Of a stretch of DNA of 64,000 nt, positions 51,898 through 61,252 are shown one piece after another. The DNA is taken from contig CP025095.1 in the NCBI GenBank assembly GCA_002831545.1, forward strand, positions 1,922,001-1,986,000, in the 5' to 3' direction. The translations under genes and the position numbers were made by a program. Source of the stretch: Streptococcus suis (lineage in GTDB: Bacteria; Bacillota; Bacilli; Lactobacillales; Streptococcaceae). Below the pieces are notes generated by a model. The model did not search any database. It saw nothing but the letters and a program-made list of their open reading frames with translations, and was not told the DNA's origin. How positions within the stretch are numbered: position 1 is the stretch's first letter; every line of letters starts with the position of its first letter.

Positions 51898-54263
51898 TAA
51901 ATCCCCTCCCTTGCCATAATCGCACCTTGATGCATATAGCTATTTTGAGCTAATTTTTCACCGTCCAAATAAACTGCCAACTCCTTATCCACCAAGACAG
52001 ACAGGAAGCGCTCAATATTTGCCAAACGAGCACTCAAGCTACTACCTCCATCACTTCCAGCCAAATCGCCAGTAGAAGACAGCAAGTTTCGACGTACATC
52101 CACCGATGCACTTGACGTCATATCATAAGCCAAGGACTGATTTTCAAAAGGCTTAGCAATTGCTCCAGCCATGCCAGATACCGTCCCCATGACATCCTTG
52201 AATCCCACTTGTAAGTTGGTATTTAAGCCTTGCATGATAGCTAGACCAGCAGGTTTCAAAAGTACTCGGTCGTATGAGATAGGACCCTTGTTTTTCGCAA
52301 TCCAATCAGCAATTCCTCCTACGAAACTCTTGACACCCTCCCAAGCAGACTTCAAACCACCCAAGAAGCCATCCATAATCGCTTTACCAGCTCCAGAAAT
52401 ATCGATATTGGCAACTTCCTTGATGGTGGAGACAACCGTATCAATGACCCCATTGACCGCCTTCCCAACACTAGATACAACATCCTGAAAGCTAGTAAAG
52501 GCTGACTTAACACCCTTGATGACACCGTCAATAATGTCCTTAGCAACCTTAATGGCATCTTGAATGCCCATCCAAGCCAAAGAAAAGACATTTTTAAGCA
52601 CATCAACAGCATTTCCAGCTCCAGAAAAAGCCAATTTGATCCAGTCAATGACTGTTCCAATGATATTTCCAGCCGTCTGAATAGCTGATTGAATGTTAGT
52701 CCAAGCCGACTTGATAAAAGCACTCAAACCTTCCCCAGCCGTACCCAGATTACCAAACATACCGATAGCTACACCAATCCATTCAGCAATCGTACTCAGC
52801 ACAGGCTGAACGAAATTCAAAGCCTGTACCAAAAAATCGACCACAGGAGTCAGGAACTCGATAGCCACTTTTAAAGCATCGAAAGCAAATCCGACACCTT
52901 CAAGAGCTCCTTTTACAACACCTCCAAGGAAGGACCCCAGAATTTGCAAGACAGGCATTAAAGCACCGCTCAAAATGGTTATCAAAGGTTGAGCAGCATT
53001 CCACATAGACACGAAGGATTGAACGACTGAGTCAATGGCAGGGCTGACAATGCTCATGAAGGTCTGGAAGCCAGCTTGTAGAGCTGGTAAAATAGCACTT
53101 ATTAAGGACTGGAAGCCTGAAAAGTCCATCCGAGCAATACCGTCCATAATCGTCGTAATCACTGGACCAACAGCCGCACCAATCGCCGAAAAGAAACCAG
53201 GTAATTGCCCAAAAGCCGTCTGTAGCCCTGCTATGACAGGCTGAAATGCCGTCAAAATCCCTTGAAATTTTGAAGTAATAGGGGTTAAATCAACACTCAT
53301 TCCAAGACTCGAAAACAAACCCTGAAACTGTTGAGCAACCAAAGGACTAGCCTCAGCGATAAACGTTCCAATCGCAGTTGGCAAACCCTTGAATACATTC
53401 CCAACCATCGGAATAAAGTTTCCGAATAAAAAATTAGACGTTGTCGACGCTAAGGCTTGTAATTGTGGCGTGATATTCTCGCCCAAAGATAAGCCTGCAA
53501 GTGTGTTAGCCCAACTTGCCTTCATTGCAGCAAGCGAACCCGTGTAGGTATTCTCAGCCTCTGCAGCTGCTACACCTGTCAATCCCATACTTTCCTGGAC
53601 AAGGTGGATAGCCTCTACCACATCCGCATAGTTACTGATATCAAACTTGCGCCCCATAGCAGACGGCAAGCCCTCAGCAGTCGTCAACAAACGTTCCATT
53701 TCAGCCTTTGTGCCACCAAAACCAAGCTTCAGGTTATCCAGCATGGCATAGTTGCCACGGGCTAAACTTTGATAGGTCTGTTGGATGATACCGATATCGG
53801 TACCCATTTTAGCCGCATTGTCCGTCATGTCCATGATAGCCACGTTTGCCATGTTGATGGCCTTGGTCGAATCACCACCAAGAGCCTGTTTCAGGCTAGC
53901 CCCCATGGATACAGCTTGCTCTGCGTAGGTGTTTGCCGATATTCCAGCCTTGTAGGCCTCTTTTGCAAACTGCTTAGCAGACTCTTGAGCACCATCATAG
54001 ATAGTATCCAGACCACCAAAAGATTGTTGCAAATCAGCACCAGCACTCAAAGCAGAACCAATGATTTTTCCAATCCCTGCTGCTGCAAGTGCTCCACTTA
54101 AAGCAGAGACGAGCGAGGCACCGAGACTTGAGCCAGCAGATCTACCTGCACTCTCAACTTCACCACCCAATAATTTCGAAATCGACCCGCTAATGCCTTT
54201 TGCAGACGGGACTATCTGCACATAAGCAGAACCTAAATCAGTCGCCACGCTCCTCACCTCCAA
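51897..54263 (-). CDS. Tape measure protein
   Basis: 788 residues, alanine/glycine-rich, with hydrophobic helices (SALSGALAAAGIGKIIGSAL, LGSFLGGVVKGALEGVGFAF) and repeated GAL/amphipathic segments; the N-terminal GSAYVQIVPSAKGISGSISK is a common siphovirus tape-measure start. Its length sets the tail length. Shorter than many, so the tail would be short if built. Confidence 0.9.
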   Translation of the reverse strand: MEVRSVATDLGSAYVQIVPSAKGISGSISKLLGGEVESAGRSAGSSLGASLVSALSGALAAAGIGKIIGSALSAGADLQQSFGGLDTIYDGAQESAKQFAKEAYKAGISANTYAEQAVSMGASLKQALGGDSTKAINMANVAIMDMTDNAAKMGTDIGIIQQTYQSLARGNYAMLDNLKLGFGGTKAEMERLLTTAEGLPSAMGRKFDISNYADVVEAIHLVQESMGLTGVAAAEAENTYTGSLAAMKASWANTLAGLSLGENITPQLQALASTTSNFLFGNFIPMVGNVFKGLPTAIGTFIAEASPLVAQQFQGLFSSLGMSVDLTPITSKFQGILTAFQPVIAGLQTAFGQLPGFFSAIGAAVGPVITTIMDGIARMDFSGFQSLISAILPALQAGFQTFMSIVSPAIDSVVQSFVSMWNAAQPLITILSGALMPVLQILGSFLGGVVKGALEGVGFAFDALKVAIEFLTPVVDFLVQALNFVQPVLSTIAEWIGVAIGMFGNLGTAGEGLSAFIKSAWTNIQSAIQTAGNIIGTVIDWIKLAFSGAGNAVDVLKNVFSLAWMGIQDAIKVAKDIIDGVIKGVKSAFTSFQDVVSSVGKAVNGVIDTVVSTIKEVANIDISGAGKAIMDGFLGGLKSAWEGVKSFVGGIADWIAKNKGPISYDRVLLKPAGLAIMQGLNTNLQVGFKDVMGTVSGMAGAIAKPFENQSLAYDMTSSASVDVRRNLLSSTGDLAGSDGGSSLSARLANIERFLSVLVDKELAVYLDGEKLAQNSYMHQGAIMAREGI

Positions 54264-54621
54264 TCTCTATTTCTAGCGCACGCATAGCACGTTCAAACTC
54301 CTCACCAGAAGAAAAGACACGTTCCTCACGTTCCACTTTCGACCCTTCCAAGGCTTGAGCAACAGAGTTTGGACGATTCCGTCCAGCCTGTCCATCCTTA
54401 GTTTTAGCCCAAAAGAGCAAACGAACCGTATCATAGATACCTGCAAGCAGCAGAGTATCCAAGTCTTCTTTCTGACCAGACAAGACCTTCTTAATCCGTG
54501 ATTTTTCACTTAACCCGCAAGCAAAAACAGCTACCCGCAAAACAGGTAGCTGTCGATAATCATATATGCCATAGGTTTCAGCCAAATCACAGACAAGAGC
54601 ATCCTCATCTGCCGAAATCAT
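54238..54621 (-). CDS. Tail assembly protein (DUF5361-like)
   Basis: 127 residues (MISADEDALVCDLAETYGIYDYRQLPVLRVAVFACGL in part). It lies between the tail assembly chaperone and the tape measure and overlaps the latter by 26 bp. Phages often express such a gene as the frameshift extension of the chaperone; here it has its own Met and a 4-bp overlap. The family match is by memory. Confidence 0.7.
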   Translation of the reverse strand: MISADEDALVCDLAETYGIYDYRQLPVLRVAVFACGLSEKSRIKKVLSGQKEDLDTLLLAGIYDTVRLLFWAKTKDGQAGRNRPNSVAQALEGSKVEREERVFSSGEEFERAMRALEIEIGGEERGD

Positions 54622-54896
54622 TCTGGCGAGGATTGCGAGTTTTTTAAGTCTTTGACTTGTTCAAAGACATCCTTGATTTCAGCACCAAGAGCAGAAATAG
54701 GCACCAGCCCTTTTTCTGTACGGACATGGTCCTTGAGTTTCTTCGCTTCGTCACCGAGTAACAAATTGACAATCCGAATCATGGCACTGCTGTCTCCAGA
54801 TTCTTCAGCAGCGATTGCCTCAAAAAGCTCATAGTTTTCCAAACGGTCTTGGTCAATGCTAATCACAAGACCTGTACTGGTTTTTACTTCAAACAT
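54618..54896 (-). CDS. Tail assembly chaperone
   Basis: 92 residues, acidic, helical (FEVKTSTGLVISIDQDRLENYELFEAIAAEESGD). Placed directly after the major tail protein as tail chaperones are. A 4-bp overlap joins it to the next gene. Confidence 0.75.
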   Translation of the reverse strand: MFEVKTSTGLVISIDQDRLENYELFEAIAAEESGDSSAMIRIVNLLLGDEAKKLKDHVRTEKGLVPISALGAEIKDVFEQVKDLKNSQSSPE

Positions 54897-54906
54897 TTAA
54901 ACCTCC

Positions 54907-55494
54907 TTACGATGACGACGGCGAGCTTGTTCCTGTCGATTCGCTAGCTCCCTTAATGTACTCATAGTGTGTATTGCCTTTGCTATCTGGCAGAGCTTGG
55001 ATAGTTGTTTCATAACCAGCCAAGTCACTGTCGGCGTAGGTAATCTCCCCAACTTCCAGCACCTTAGCATTTGGGATGACAATCCGCTTCTTAGCACCAT
55101 TTTTCAGCAGCATATCCACTACCAATGGATGCGTAGGCAATTCCTTAGAGTTGACCTCCACAGTAATCCCTGATTCAAGGTCGCCTTTCACATTTTCAGG
55201 ACCATAGACCTCTTTTAAGACATCCACATTTAACACCTCAATGAGTTTGTAGGTAAATTTGTCTGATTTTCCTGTTTGAGGAGTATCAACCACATCACCG
55301 CCCCAGGCTTTCAGTTCTTCCGATTCACGAGTGTCCTCGTTGGTCAAGCCATCCTCTGAAATGTAGCCTAAGTTTTTAAAAGCCGTATTTAGCTTAGTAG
55401 TCGCATTGGTCGGCAAGCTCGTTCCAGTTGGAGCTGAGGAAATCGCCCCAGCAATATCAGGCTTTGCCGATGACACAAGTTTTGCATCTGCCAT
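54907..55494 (-). CDS. Major tail protein
   Basis: 195 residues, the tail tube subunit: KLVSSAKPDIAGAISSAPTGTSLPTN, NTAFKNLGYISEDGLTNE, KLIEVLNVDVLKEVYGPENV. Beta-rich. Ends in a Ser/Thr-rich tail. Typical of phi13-like major tail proteins. Confidence 0.88.
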   Translation of the reverse strand: MADAKLVSSAKPDIAGAISSAPTGTSLPTNATTKLNTAFKNLGYISEDGLTNEDTRESEELKAWGGDVVDTPQTGKSDKFTYKLIEVLNVDVLKEVYGPENVKGDLESGITVEVNSKELPTHPLVVDMLLKNGAKKRIVIPNAKVLEVGEITYADSDLAGYETTIQALPDSKGNTHYEYIKGASESTGTSSPSSS

Positions 55495-55507
55495 GTAAAT
55501 TCTCCTT

Positions 55508-55843
55508 TTAAAAATAAATAAAATCCACCACCGCTTGATAGCGATAGCGTTTGGTTTCCGTATCTGTAAAATTATAGTCCGAGTTGAGTTCTACCTTACT
55601 GATACTCGGTAGCCCAATCATCTTTTCAACCACCGTTTTGACCTCTTCATTCAAAAAGGCAGCCTCTTCCAAAGACTGCCCATAAGATTGTATCGCCAAA
55701 GTCGCTTGATTCAGATGGTTCTTCTTGCCACCGCTCGTCTTTTCAAAAATCACAAAACACTCAGGCATTTCCTCCTGATGTTCCGTATAGACAGGCACAG
55801 AAAGATGCTCGGTTAAAAAGTTCAACATGATGACTTCAATCAT
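55508..55843 (-). CDS. Tail completion / minor tail protein
   Basis: 111 residues (MIEVIMLNFLTEHLSVPVY, ECFVIFEKTSGGKKNHLNQA) resembling the tail-terminator-type small proteins next to the major tail gene. An ATG six codons in (MLNFL) is also possible. Overlaps the upstream gene by 4 bp. Confidence 0.72.
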   Translation of the reverse strand: MIEVIMLNFLTEHLSVPVYTEHQEEMPECFVIFEKTSGGKKNHLNQATLAIQSYGQSLEEAAFLNEEVKTVVEKMIGLPSISKVELNSDYNFTDTETKRYRYQAVVDFIYF

Positions 55844-56079
55844 GACTTCACCGCCTTTAACAAGGTATTATGCTTCTTGTTGTCCCGTTTAGCTTGAAAG
55901 CTATTCGCATAGACCATAGCGTTGGCACGAGTCTTACCGACATAGATATCCGATTCATACCCATCGCCTGCACGGTTTCGGATAGCATTTGCCTTGTCAG
56001 TCAAAACTGCCTGCATCTCAGGCGATTTCATCAACTCACGGACACCTGCACGGTTCAACTTAAATTTCATGCTAGCCAT
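55840..56079 (-). CDS. HK97 gp10-like head-tail protein
   Basis: 79 residues from MASMKFKLNRAGVRELMKS; LNRAGVRELMKSPEMQAVL is a common gp10 start. The longer frame from 56112 overlaps the upstream gene without support. A short form of the family. Confidence 0.72.
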   Translation of the reverse strand: MASMKFKLNRAGVRELMKSPEMQAVLTDKANAIRNRAGDGYESDIYVGKTRANAMVYANSFQAKRDNKKHNTLLKAVKS

Positions 56080-56410
56080 ACCGTTCCACCTGCACTTTCT
56101 TATTCCATTCAAGCGGGATCAGATGGTCAAGACCTTCCAGCGGCTCACCAACTGTTCGCCAGCGTTGACCAAAGAAACGCACCTCTCGATTTTCCCATTG
56201 GTTTGTATCCCTTTTGGGAATAGCTAGCGTGTATTCCACTTTCTTTCCTGTCAAATTGATTTGATTGGTAATATCCTCGGTTGTCGCGGGCGCAACCAAG
56301 ACATTCTCAACCACAATCTCCACATCTGCAGTCTTTGGATGACCAAACGAATCCTTGCCAATGATCTGTTTGTCAATCAAGACAATCGGTATACCTTTAA
56401 TCCGTCCCAT
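56072..56410 (-). CDS. Head-tail joining protein
   Basis: 112 residues; the start at 56410 (MGRIKGIPIVLIDKQ) follows GAGGGAT. Beta-rich (VEIVVENVLVAPATTEDI, EVRFFGQRWRTVGEPLEG). Head-closure/stopper-like position between adaptor and gp10. Confidence 0.72.
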   Translation of the reverse strand: MGRIKGIPIVLIDKQIIGKDSFGHPKTADVEIVVENVLVAPATTEDITNQINLTGKKVEYTLAIPKRDTNQWENREVRFFGQRWRTVGEPLEGLDHLIPLEWNKKVQVERYG

Positions 56411-56792
56411 AAATATCCCTCGCTCCAAAACGTTGTTTCTTCAGTCCCAATCGCTTCAGCTCGCTATCTTTGATAAAGAGCCCTCCGCCAGGAACCAAAA
56501 ACGAACCAGACACCGAATAGCCAAGAGCTGACTCGTTAAATTGAGTCATAGGCTCTTGGTCTGTTGATGTCATGAGAGTGCGAGCAACTACATCGACTGT
56601 AACGGATTTGACCACCGAGGCAAACACCGGACTATCAGCAATCATCTCATCCAAATCCTTCCCGACTTTTTGAGCTTCATGACGTATAGAGTTTGACACA
56701 ACTTCAAGTAAGGCTTCTGCCCGCTCCGTTTCGTCAAATTTCAACACCCGCCACAAAGTTTCCAAATCGGATATTGTCGCAAAAGGAGTCAT
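56397..56792 (-). CDS. Head-tail connector / adaptor protein (gp6 type)
   Basis: 131 residues with FATISDLETLWRVLKFDETERAEALLEVVSNSIRHEA (in part), the Gp19/Gp15-type adaptor start. It would attach below the portal, which is missing from this prophage. Confidence 0.75.
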   Translation of the reverse strand: MTPFATISDLETLWRVLKFDETERAEALLEVVSNSIRHEAQKVGKDLDEMIADSPVFASVVKSVTVDVVARTLMTSTDQEPMTQFNESALGYSVSGSFLVPGGGLFIKDSELKRLGLKKQRFGARDIYGTD

Positions 56793-56795
56793 AAG

Positions 56796-57020
56796 CTACT
56801 CCTCTTCATTCAGATTCTGGCTTTCTTGGTAAAGTTGCAACAACTCATCTTTATTCGCTTTCGGATTAAATTCAATCCCCAATTCGGTCAACATCGACTT
56901 CAATTCAGGCACTGTCGGAGTTTTTTGAACATCCTTCTCTTTAACTAGTTCCCAATCGCCTTTTAGTTCGCTATCTGTGACAACAACCGCACCTGTTTCT
57001 TTATGTTTATAAATAGCCAT
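56796..57020 (-). CDS. Small phage protein with C-terminal HeH/SAP-like helix pair
   Basis: 74 residues from MAIYKHKETGAVVVTDSE; the C-terminal VPELKSMLTELGIEFNPKANKDELLQLY resembles a HeH/Rho-N type helix-extended loop-helix. GGAGGTGCCCT precedes the ATG. Located directly after the capsid gene. Confidence 0.75.
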   Translation of the reverse strand: MAIYKHKETGAVVVTDSELKGDWELVKEKDVQKTPTVPELKSMLTELGIEFNPKANKDELLQLYQESQNLNEEE

Positions 57021-57030
57021 AGGGCACCTC

Positions 57031-57930
57031 CTAAGCTTGTTCGACACGAGCAAAGGCAGTTTCATCAAGGATACCCCAACCGATAAACGCCTCTGTACGT
57101 AGCAAAATCTCATTGTAAGCTTTCAAATCACGACCTGAGCCATCTGGATCACCATACTCAATGATTTCCATCGGGATATTTTCAGCATACCCCCACTTAA
57201 ATTTATTTTTAAAGTCGCCCACAATGGCATGGTCAGTCTTGGCAGTACCGCCAGTCACGGTTAGCGTCTTGTTGATGTCAAGGTCCATGTTGAAGAAGTT
57301 ATTTGGTCGCTGACCAAATCGGAATTCTGGGTACATAATACCATCAAATTTATCCTTGATTTTAGACATAGCCTGACCTGCAACTGGTGACATGGCAATG
57401 CCAGTCACTTCGTTTCCGTTAATAACAATAGTTTGAACAGCTGCATCAATGTTGTCATCAATTTTATCTGCACTATAGGTAATAACATTCCCTGTAATTA
57501 CACCATCAAAAGAATTCGTTGCTTTAAATGATGCATCTGTTAAAGATTTTGGCTCAAGGCCATGGAGAGCTGCGATGTCAAAAGCCTCTGCCATCTTTTT
57601 AGCAAATCCATCGGCATAGTGTTTCAAGAAGTCCAACTGCTTCTCTTCTGATGCGTATTTAAATTCATCAGTCAAACGAGCTTGATAAACAAATTTAAGT
57701 GGCTTGATTACTTTTGATGTGACCGTAGCTGAACCAGCTCCCTTTAAGTCCCCTTCACCTACAATCTGTGCATTGCCATCCAGATTGAAAATAAATTGCT
57801 CAGTACCATTAAACGGAATTGGTTTTTGAGTAGATAGCTTAGCAAGAGTCGAATGACCTTGAACCTTTGACATAATTTCTTTTACTAATTCTGGTTCAAA
57901 AAGTGTTCCAGCTTTCATAGATGTTGACAT
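57031..57930 (-). CDS. Major capsid protein
   Basis: 299 residues, HK97 fold: GTLFEPELVKEIMSKVQGHSTLAKLS, GDLKGAGSATVTSKVIKPLKF, FGQRPNNFFNMDLDINKTLTVTGG. Preceded by the scaffold gene as usual. Confidence 0.9.
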   Translation of the reverse strand: MSTSMKAGTLFEPELVKEIMSKVQGHSTLAKLSTQKPIPFNGTEQFIFNLDGNAQIVGEGDLKGAGSATVTSKVIKPLKFVYQARLTDEFKYASEEKQLDFLKHYADGFAKKMAEAFDIAALHGLEPKSLTDASFKATNSFDGVITGNVITYSADKIDDNIDAAVQTIVINGNEVTGIAMSPVAGQAMSKIKDKFDGIMYPEFRFGQRPNNFFNMDLDINKTLTVTGGTAKTDHAIVGDFKNKFKWGYAENIPMEIIEYGDPDGSGRDLKAYNEILLRTEAFIGWGILDETAFARVEQA

Positions 57931-57933
57931 ATA

Positions 57934-58392
57934 TTATTCTCCTTTATTTAAATCTTTTATAACGTGACGCCATGCAGCATCTTCACCTTTTACTTCTGGC
58001 TCAATACTTTTAAGTGGTGGAATTGGAGCTTGTGGTTTCATGAGACTTGCAAAGCGTTCCGCATCTGCCGTCAGGCTTGCTTCATCTTCACCTTGCAAAC
58101 GATCAGCAAATTCAATAGGCAAGCCATATTTAAGAGCAATAGCCGTCTTCGTTTTCGCAGTTTCATAATCTGCAATGGTTGACTTATACCCTTCAATTTG
58201 GCTTTCAAAATCAGCTGCAGTCTGATTTGATTGTGCGACCGTTTCTTTGAGACCAGCATTCTCCGCTTCCAATGTTGAAACACGGGATTTCAGTTCGTCG
58301 TAGTCAGCATACTGCTCTTTCAGACGCCCCAAACGAGCCTTGATAATCGTATCTAGCTCTTCCTGTGTTTCGATAACTTTAAATTCAGACAT
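57934..58392 (-). CDS. Capsid scaffolding protein (DUF4355-like)
   Basis: 152 residues from MSEFKVIETQEELDTIIKAR, with a central coiled coil and a C-terminal PPLKSIEPEVKGEDAAWR. GAAAGGAGACATTGAT sets the start at 58392. An in-frame extension upstream (GRPVFFNAKNITERTGNA) overlaps the terminase end and may be a scrap of a lost gene. Confidence 0.85.
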   Translation of the reverse strand: MSEFKVIETQEELDTIIKARLGRLKEQYADYDELKSRVSTLEAENAGLKETVAQSNQTAADFESQIEGYKSTIADYETAKTKTAIALKYGLPIEFADRLQGEDEASLTADAERFASLMKPQAPIPPLKSIEPEVKGEDAAWRHVIKDLNKGE

Positions 58393-58471
58393 ATCAATGT
58401 CTCCTTTCTCCGCATTTCCCGTGCGTTCGGTAATATTTTTTGCATTAAAAAAGACAGGTCGCCCCGTCCAC

Positions 58472-59884
58472 TTAATACCTAATTTGTTGCTTTTTCTTAG
58501 GCTTGGTTGTAGCACAAGCCCAATGCGCCAGCAAAGCACTGTCCATTAAACTAATATCCATATCGTCAAAGTGTGAGCGATAGCCAAAACCACCATTTGA
58601 GCCAATGTTCCGCTTATCGCAGTTGGTAACGACCTTGGCTAGTGACGGTTGCCCATTGTGACAAATCGTGTGCTGGTAGATACCCTGCTCCCACATAGAG
58701 TTAGCAATGATGATTTCCTTGACGGTTGGCAAGATGACATTGCGGATTTTAGAGTCTTTCAACTCCTCCTCCAGCATCTTCTGGCCACTAGCTCCGTCAA
58801 TGACGATTTGAGCCACATCAGCCTGCTTCAAAAAGGCGACCAGCCAGGCACTACCATTCCGCACAGATTGACAGTCAATTGTCTCAATAAAGAATTGACC
58901 GTCTTTAGTTCGTACTGCGATTGACAAGGCTACGTTGGTGCCGTCCTGCCCAAACTTGATGCCAGCAAATAGCTTGCCAGTCAGCTTCGGCATATCGTCA
59001 ATCTTGAGTGCGTTCCACTCAGTCTCAGATATAGCTGATTTCTGGTTGTAAGTCGGCCAGAAACCCAAACGCTGTACATTATGGTCTAACTTGTCTTCGC
59101 CAAGCTCAGCCTCAATCTTCCTCTCGTTGAGATGATAGCCCATGGACGGATTAGAGTTGTACCATGCTGCTACATCGTCAATCTCTTTCTCTTGGTCCAC
59201 AGACCATTCAGCCCAACCTGAATACTTCCCCTTGCCAAACAGACAAGTCTCACGATACTTGGTAAATACCGTACCGCTTGAAACGGGTGTCGGAGGAGTT
59301 CCACACATGATTGTCATCGGATTGTCCGAATCCGTCACAGTGTACTTAAGAGCAGATTCCTGCTCCGTGGTGTATTCCTGGGCTTCGTCAATGATAAGCA
59401 GGTCAAATCCCTCACCAAGACCGCCAGTCCCTGTCCGAGTACGGAACTGGACCACACCGCCTGTCTCATAGAGTTCGATTCTTTCCTGCCCCTTAGCCCG
59501 AATGGAGTTGAAGTCCTCGCCGTCCACATAACCCATCTTTTCCAGATAACGCTTGACCTTCTCAAAGGACGAGTGCGATGTTGAAATGCGGTGGGCTGTG
59601 TGCAGGATATTGAGACCGTTGTGCAAGCCCCAAATCTCTAGCATATAGAGAATTTCAGATTTACCATTTCGCCGAGGGATAGAGTAGCCAAACTTTTGAT
59701 GCACCCATAGACCATTCTTGTCAACAGCCATGATTGGATTGAGCAAATTGACCTGCCAAGCGTAGCAAGACAGACCTGTTCGCTCATAGAGTTCTATCGC
59801 TTCTTTGGCTTTAGAATTTCGTTTAACGTATTTGAGTATTACCGATTGAGTAGGATTTTGATTGCCAAGCTTCTTTCTTGCCAT
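58472..59884 (-). CDS. Terminase large subunit
   Basis: 470 residues. ATPase Walker A is PRRNGKSE (about 70-77), Walker B FDLLIIDEAQEY (about 163-174), motif C GTPPTP; the C-terminal nuclease includes FAGIKFGQDGTNVALSIA with an acidic residue, IVIDGASG and DDMDISLMDSAL. It packages DNA into heads. Unusually, the next gene is the scaffold, 79 bp on, with no portal or minor head gene between. No terminase small subunit is recognised upstream. Confidence 0.9.
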   Translation of the reverse strand: MARKKLGNQNPTQSVILKYVKRNSKAKEAIELYERTGLSCYAWQVNLLNPIMAVDKNGLWVHQKFGYSIPRRNGKSEILYMLEIWGLHNGLNILHTAHRISTSHSSFEKVKRYLEKMGYVDGEDFNSIRAKGQERIELYETGGVVQFRTRTGTGGLGEGFDLLIIDEAQEYTTEQESALKYTVTDSDNPMTIMCGTPPTPVSSGTVFTKYRETCLFGKGKYSGWAEWSVDQEKEIDDVAAWYNSNPSMGYHLNERKIEAELGEDKLDHNVQRLGFWPTYNQKSAISETEWNALKIDDMPKLTGKLFAGIKFGQDGTNVALSIAVRTKDGQFFIETIDCQSVRNGSAWLVAFLKQADVAQIVIDGASGQKMLEEELKDSKIRNVILPTVKEIIIANSMWEQGIYQHTICHNGQPSLAKVVTNCDKRNIGSNGGFGYRSHFDDMDISLMDSALLAHWACATTKPKKKQQIRY

Positions 59885-59939
59885 ATATCCGTCCTTTCAA
59901 TCGTATCGCATGATAACCCTATCGCTGGGAGAAATTAGA

Positions 59940-60206
59940 TCACCGACCCTTTCTCTTGTACCAAGGTTTCTGCAGTTGCTTAACCTGCTCCTGCAATTCA
60001 GTAATCAAAAGCCCCTGTTGCTCGAACAGCTGATTGATTGACTGGACATTCTTCGAACCGTCTTCCTCGAAACGCTCCATCCGCTGAACAACTTCTTCCA
60101 CAATACCAGCCAAACCGTCAAGACTTGCTGAAGTAGCCAAGGCAAGAGTAGCAACTGCCGCCAACCGCACCTCCTGCTCACGCTTTTTCTTAATACGCTT
60201 ATTCAT
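59940..60206 (-). CDS. Phage hypothetical protein upstream of terminase
   Basis: 88 residues with a basic N-terminus (MNKRIKKKREQEVR), an Ala-rich helix and a coiled coil (VQSINQLFEQQGLLITELQEQ), ending KPWYKRKGR. Sits where a terminase small subunit often lies, but no helix-turn-helix is visible, so that role is not claimed. Confidence 0.6.
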   Translation of the reverse strand: MNKRIKKKREQEVRLAAVATLALATSASLDGLAGIVEEVVQRMERFEEDGSKNVQSINQLFEQQGLLITELQEQVKQLQKPWYKRKGR

Positions 60207-60230
60207 AGCGACCTCCTTTCTAGGTATAAG

Positions 60231-60256
60231 AAAAGCACCCGATTTCTCGAATGCTT
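60231..60256 (-). terminator. Terminator of the right antirepressor module
   Basis: On the minus strand AAGCATTCGA and TCGGGTGCTT form a 10-bp stem with two G-U pairs around GAAA, followed by TTTC. It separates the module from the late genes. Confidence 0.75.
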
Positions 60257-60266
60257 ATCGTTAGAC

Positions 60267-60494
60267 TTAATGACCAATTTCTATTAGTTCAAGGTACGTC
60301 AGGCCAGAAGATTTTTTTAGAGCTTCAATTTTTTCAGACAACAAATCACGTTTCGTTCTAAGATTGAATAGAAAAATCTTATTACTCAACTTTCCCGAAC
60401 GATTTAGGCTCATCAAGTCATCCATTTCCTCGACAAAATCAAGTTTAGCCTTGACAATATCTGCCAATAATGTAGCTTGCTTTTCAGTCATCAC
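60267..60494 (-). CDS. Small phage protein downstream of the right antirepressor
   Basis: 75 residues, helical and charged (MMTEKQATLLADIVKAKLDFVEEMDDLMSLN in part). Not recognised. Follows the antirepressor by 6 bp and is the last gene before the terminator. An internal Met directly after the first is also possible. Confidence 0.65.
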   Translation of the reverse strand: MMTEKQATLLADIVKAKLDFVEEMDDLMSLNRSGKLSNKIFLFNLRTKRDLLSEKIEALKKSSGLTYLELIEIGH

Positions 60495-60500
60495 TTCCTC

Positions 60501-61235
60501 CTACTCCATAAAATCAAAACTCATCTGGCTGTTACAAGCCTGAATTTCCATTTTCAAGTTTGTGGACGGCTCCCAGTTCTTCCAGTAAGCATAGGCAGCC
60601 TCAATCGCCTTTTTCGGTAGCAAGTCATAGCGAGAAACACGGAAATGCTCCTTGAAATCATTCATCGCCTGTTGGAAGACACGTTTTGCTAAAGATTTGT
60701 CCATATAGGCAGGGCTATCCATCCCACCCATACAAGCTACCACACGCTTTTTTCTAGTCTTTTCCAAGTCCAAACGTACATCAGGGTTGATAGGCTGTTC
60801 AGCCTTCAAGTAGTTCAAATCCGCCTCAAATACATCTTGACGCTGACGCATACTCTTCTGAGTTTCCAAGACATAGATAAGTGCATCCTCATTGACCGTT
60901 TCAGGAGAGACAGTATAACCCCCAGTTTTACGAATAGTCTTCAAAATCTCCTTAACCTTTTTCTTGAATTGTTTAGCAATCGGCTTACGTGACTGCATCA
61001 AGACTTCATACAGACCATCTTCGGTCAAAAACCACATTTGACGGTTCTGACCTGATGCGAATAATGTTCGCATCAGCTTCTCGTCTTCATCAATATTGTT
61101 AATCATTTTCTGAGTGTCGGAATGCTCAATCCACTCCGCCACATCTTTTGCCAAAAACAAAGGCTCGTCCGCCGTCCCATAAATCGTAAAGTTCTTCCCC
61201 AGTACTTCCTGTTGATTTATAATTTGTAGTTCCAT
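60501..61235 (-). CDS. Phage antirepressor, Bro-N plus ORF6C type (right module)
   Basis: 244 residues. Bro-N domain (PLFLAKDVAEWIEHSDTQKMINNIDEDEKL...EDGLYEVLMQSRKPIAKQFKKKVKEILKTIRKTGGY, about 20-110) followed by an ORF6C-like C-terminal domain (RVSRYDLLPKKAIEAAYAYWKNW). The C-terminal domain differs from the left antirepressor. The start MELQII at 61235 is preferred because it lies 8 bases after AAAGG and aligns with the left copy; another ATG is two codons upstream. Confidence 0.87.
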   Translation of the reverse strand: MELQIINQQEVLGKNFTIYGTADEPLFLAKDVAEWIEHSDTQKMINNIDEDEKLMRTLFASGQNRQMWFLTEDGLYEVLMQSRKPIAKQFKKKVKEILKTIRKTGGYTVSPETVNEDALIYVLETQKSMRQRQDVFEADLNYLKAEQPINPDVRLDLEKTRKKRVVACMGGMDSPAYMDKSLAKRVFQQAMNDFKEHFRVSRYDLLPKKAIEAAYAYWKNWEPSTNLKMEIQACNSQMSFDFME

Positions 61236-61252
61236 ATTCATTTCCTTTCGTT

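Noticed and set aside
59940..60206. Calling the 88-residue protein a terminase small subunit
   Set aside because: Position fits, but there is no visible DNA-binding helix-turn-helix and the protein is mostly coiled coil.
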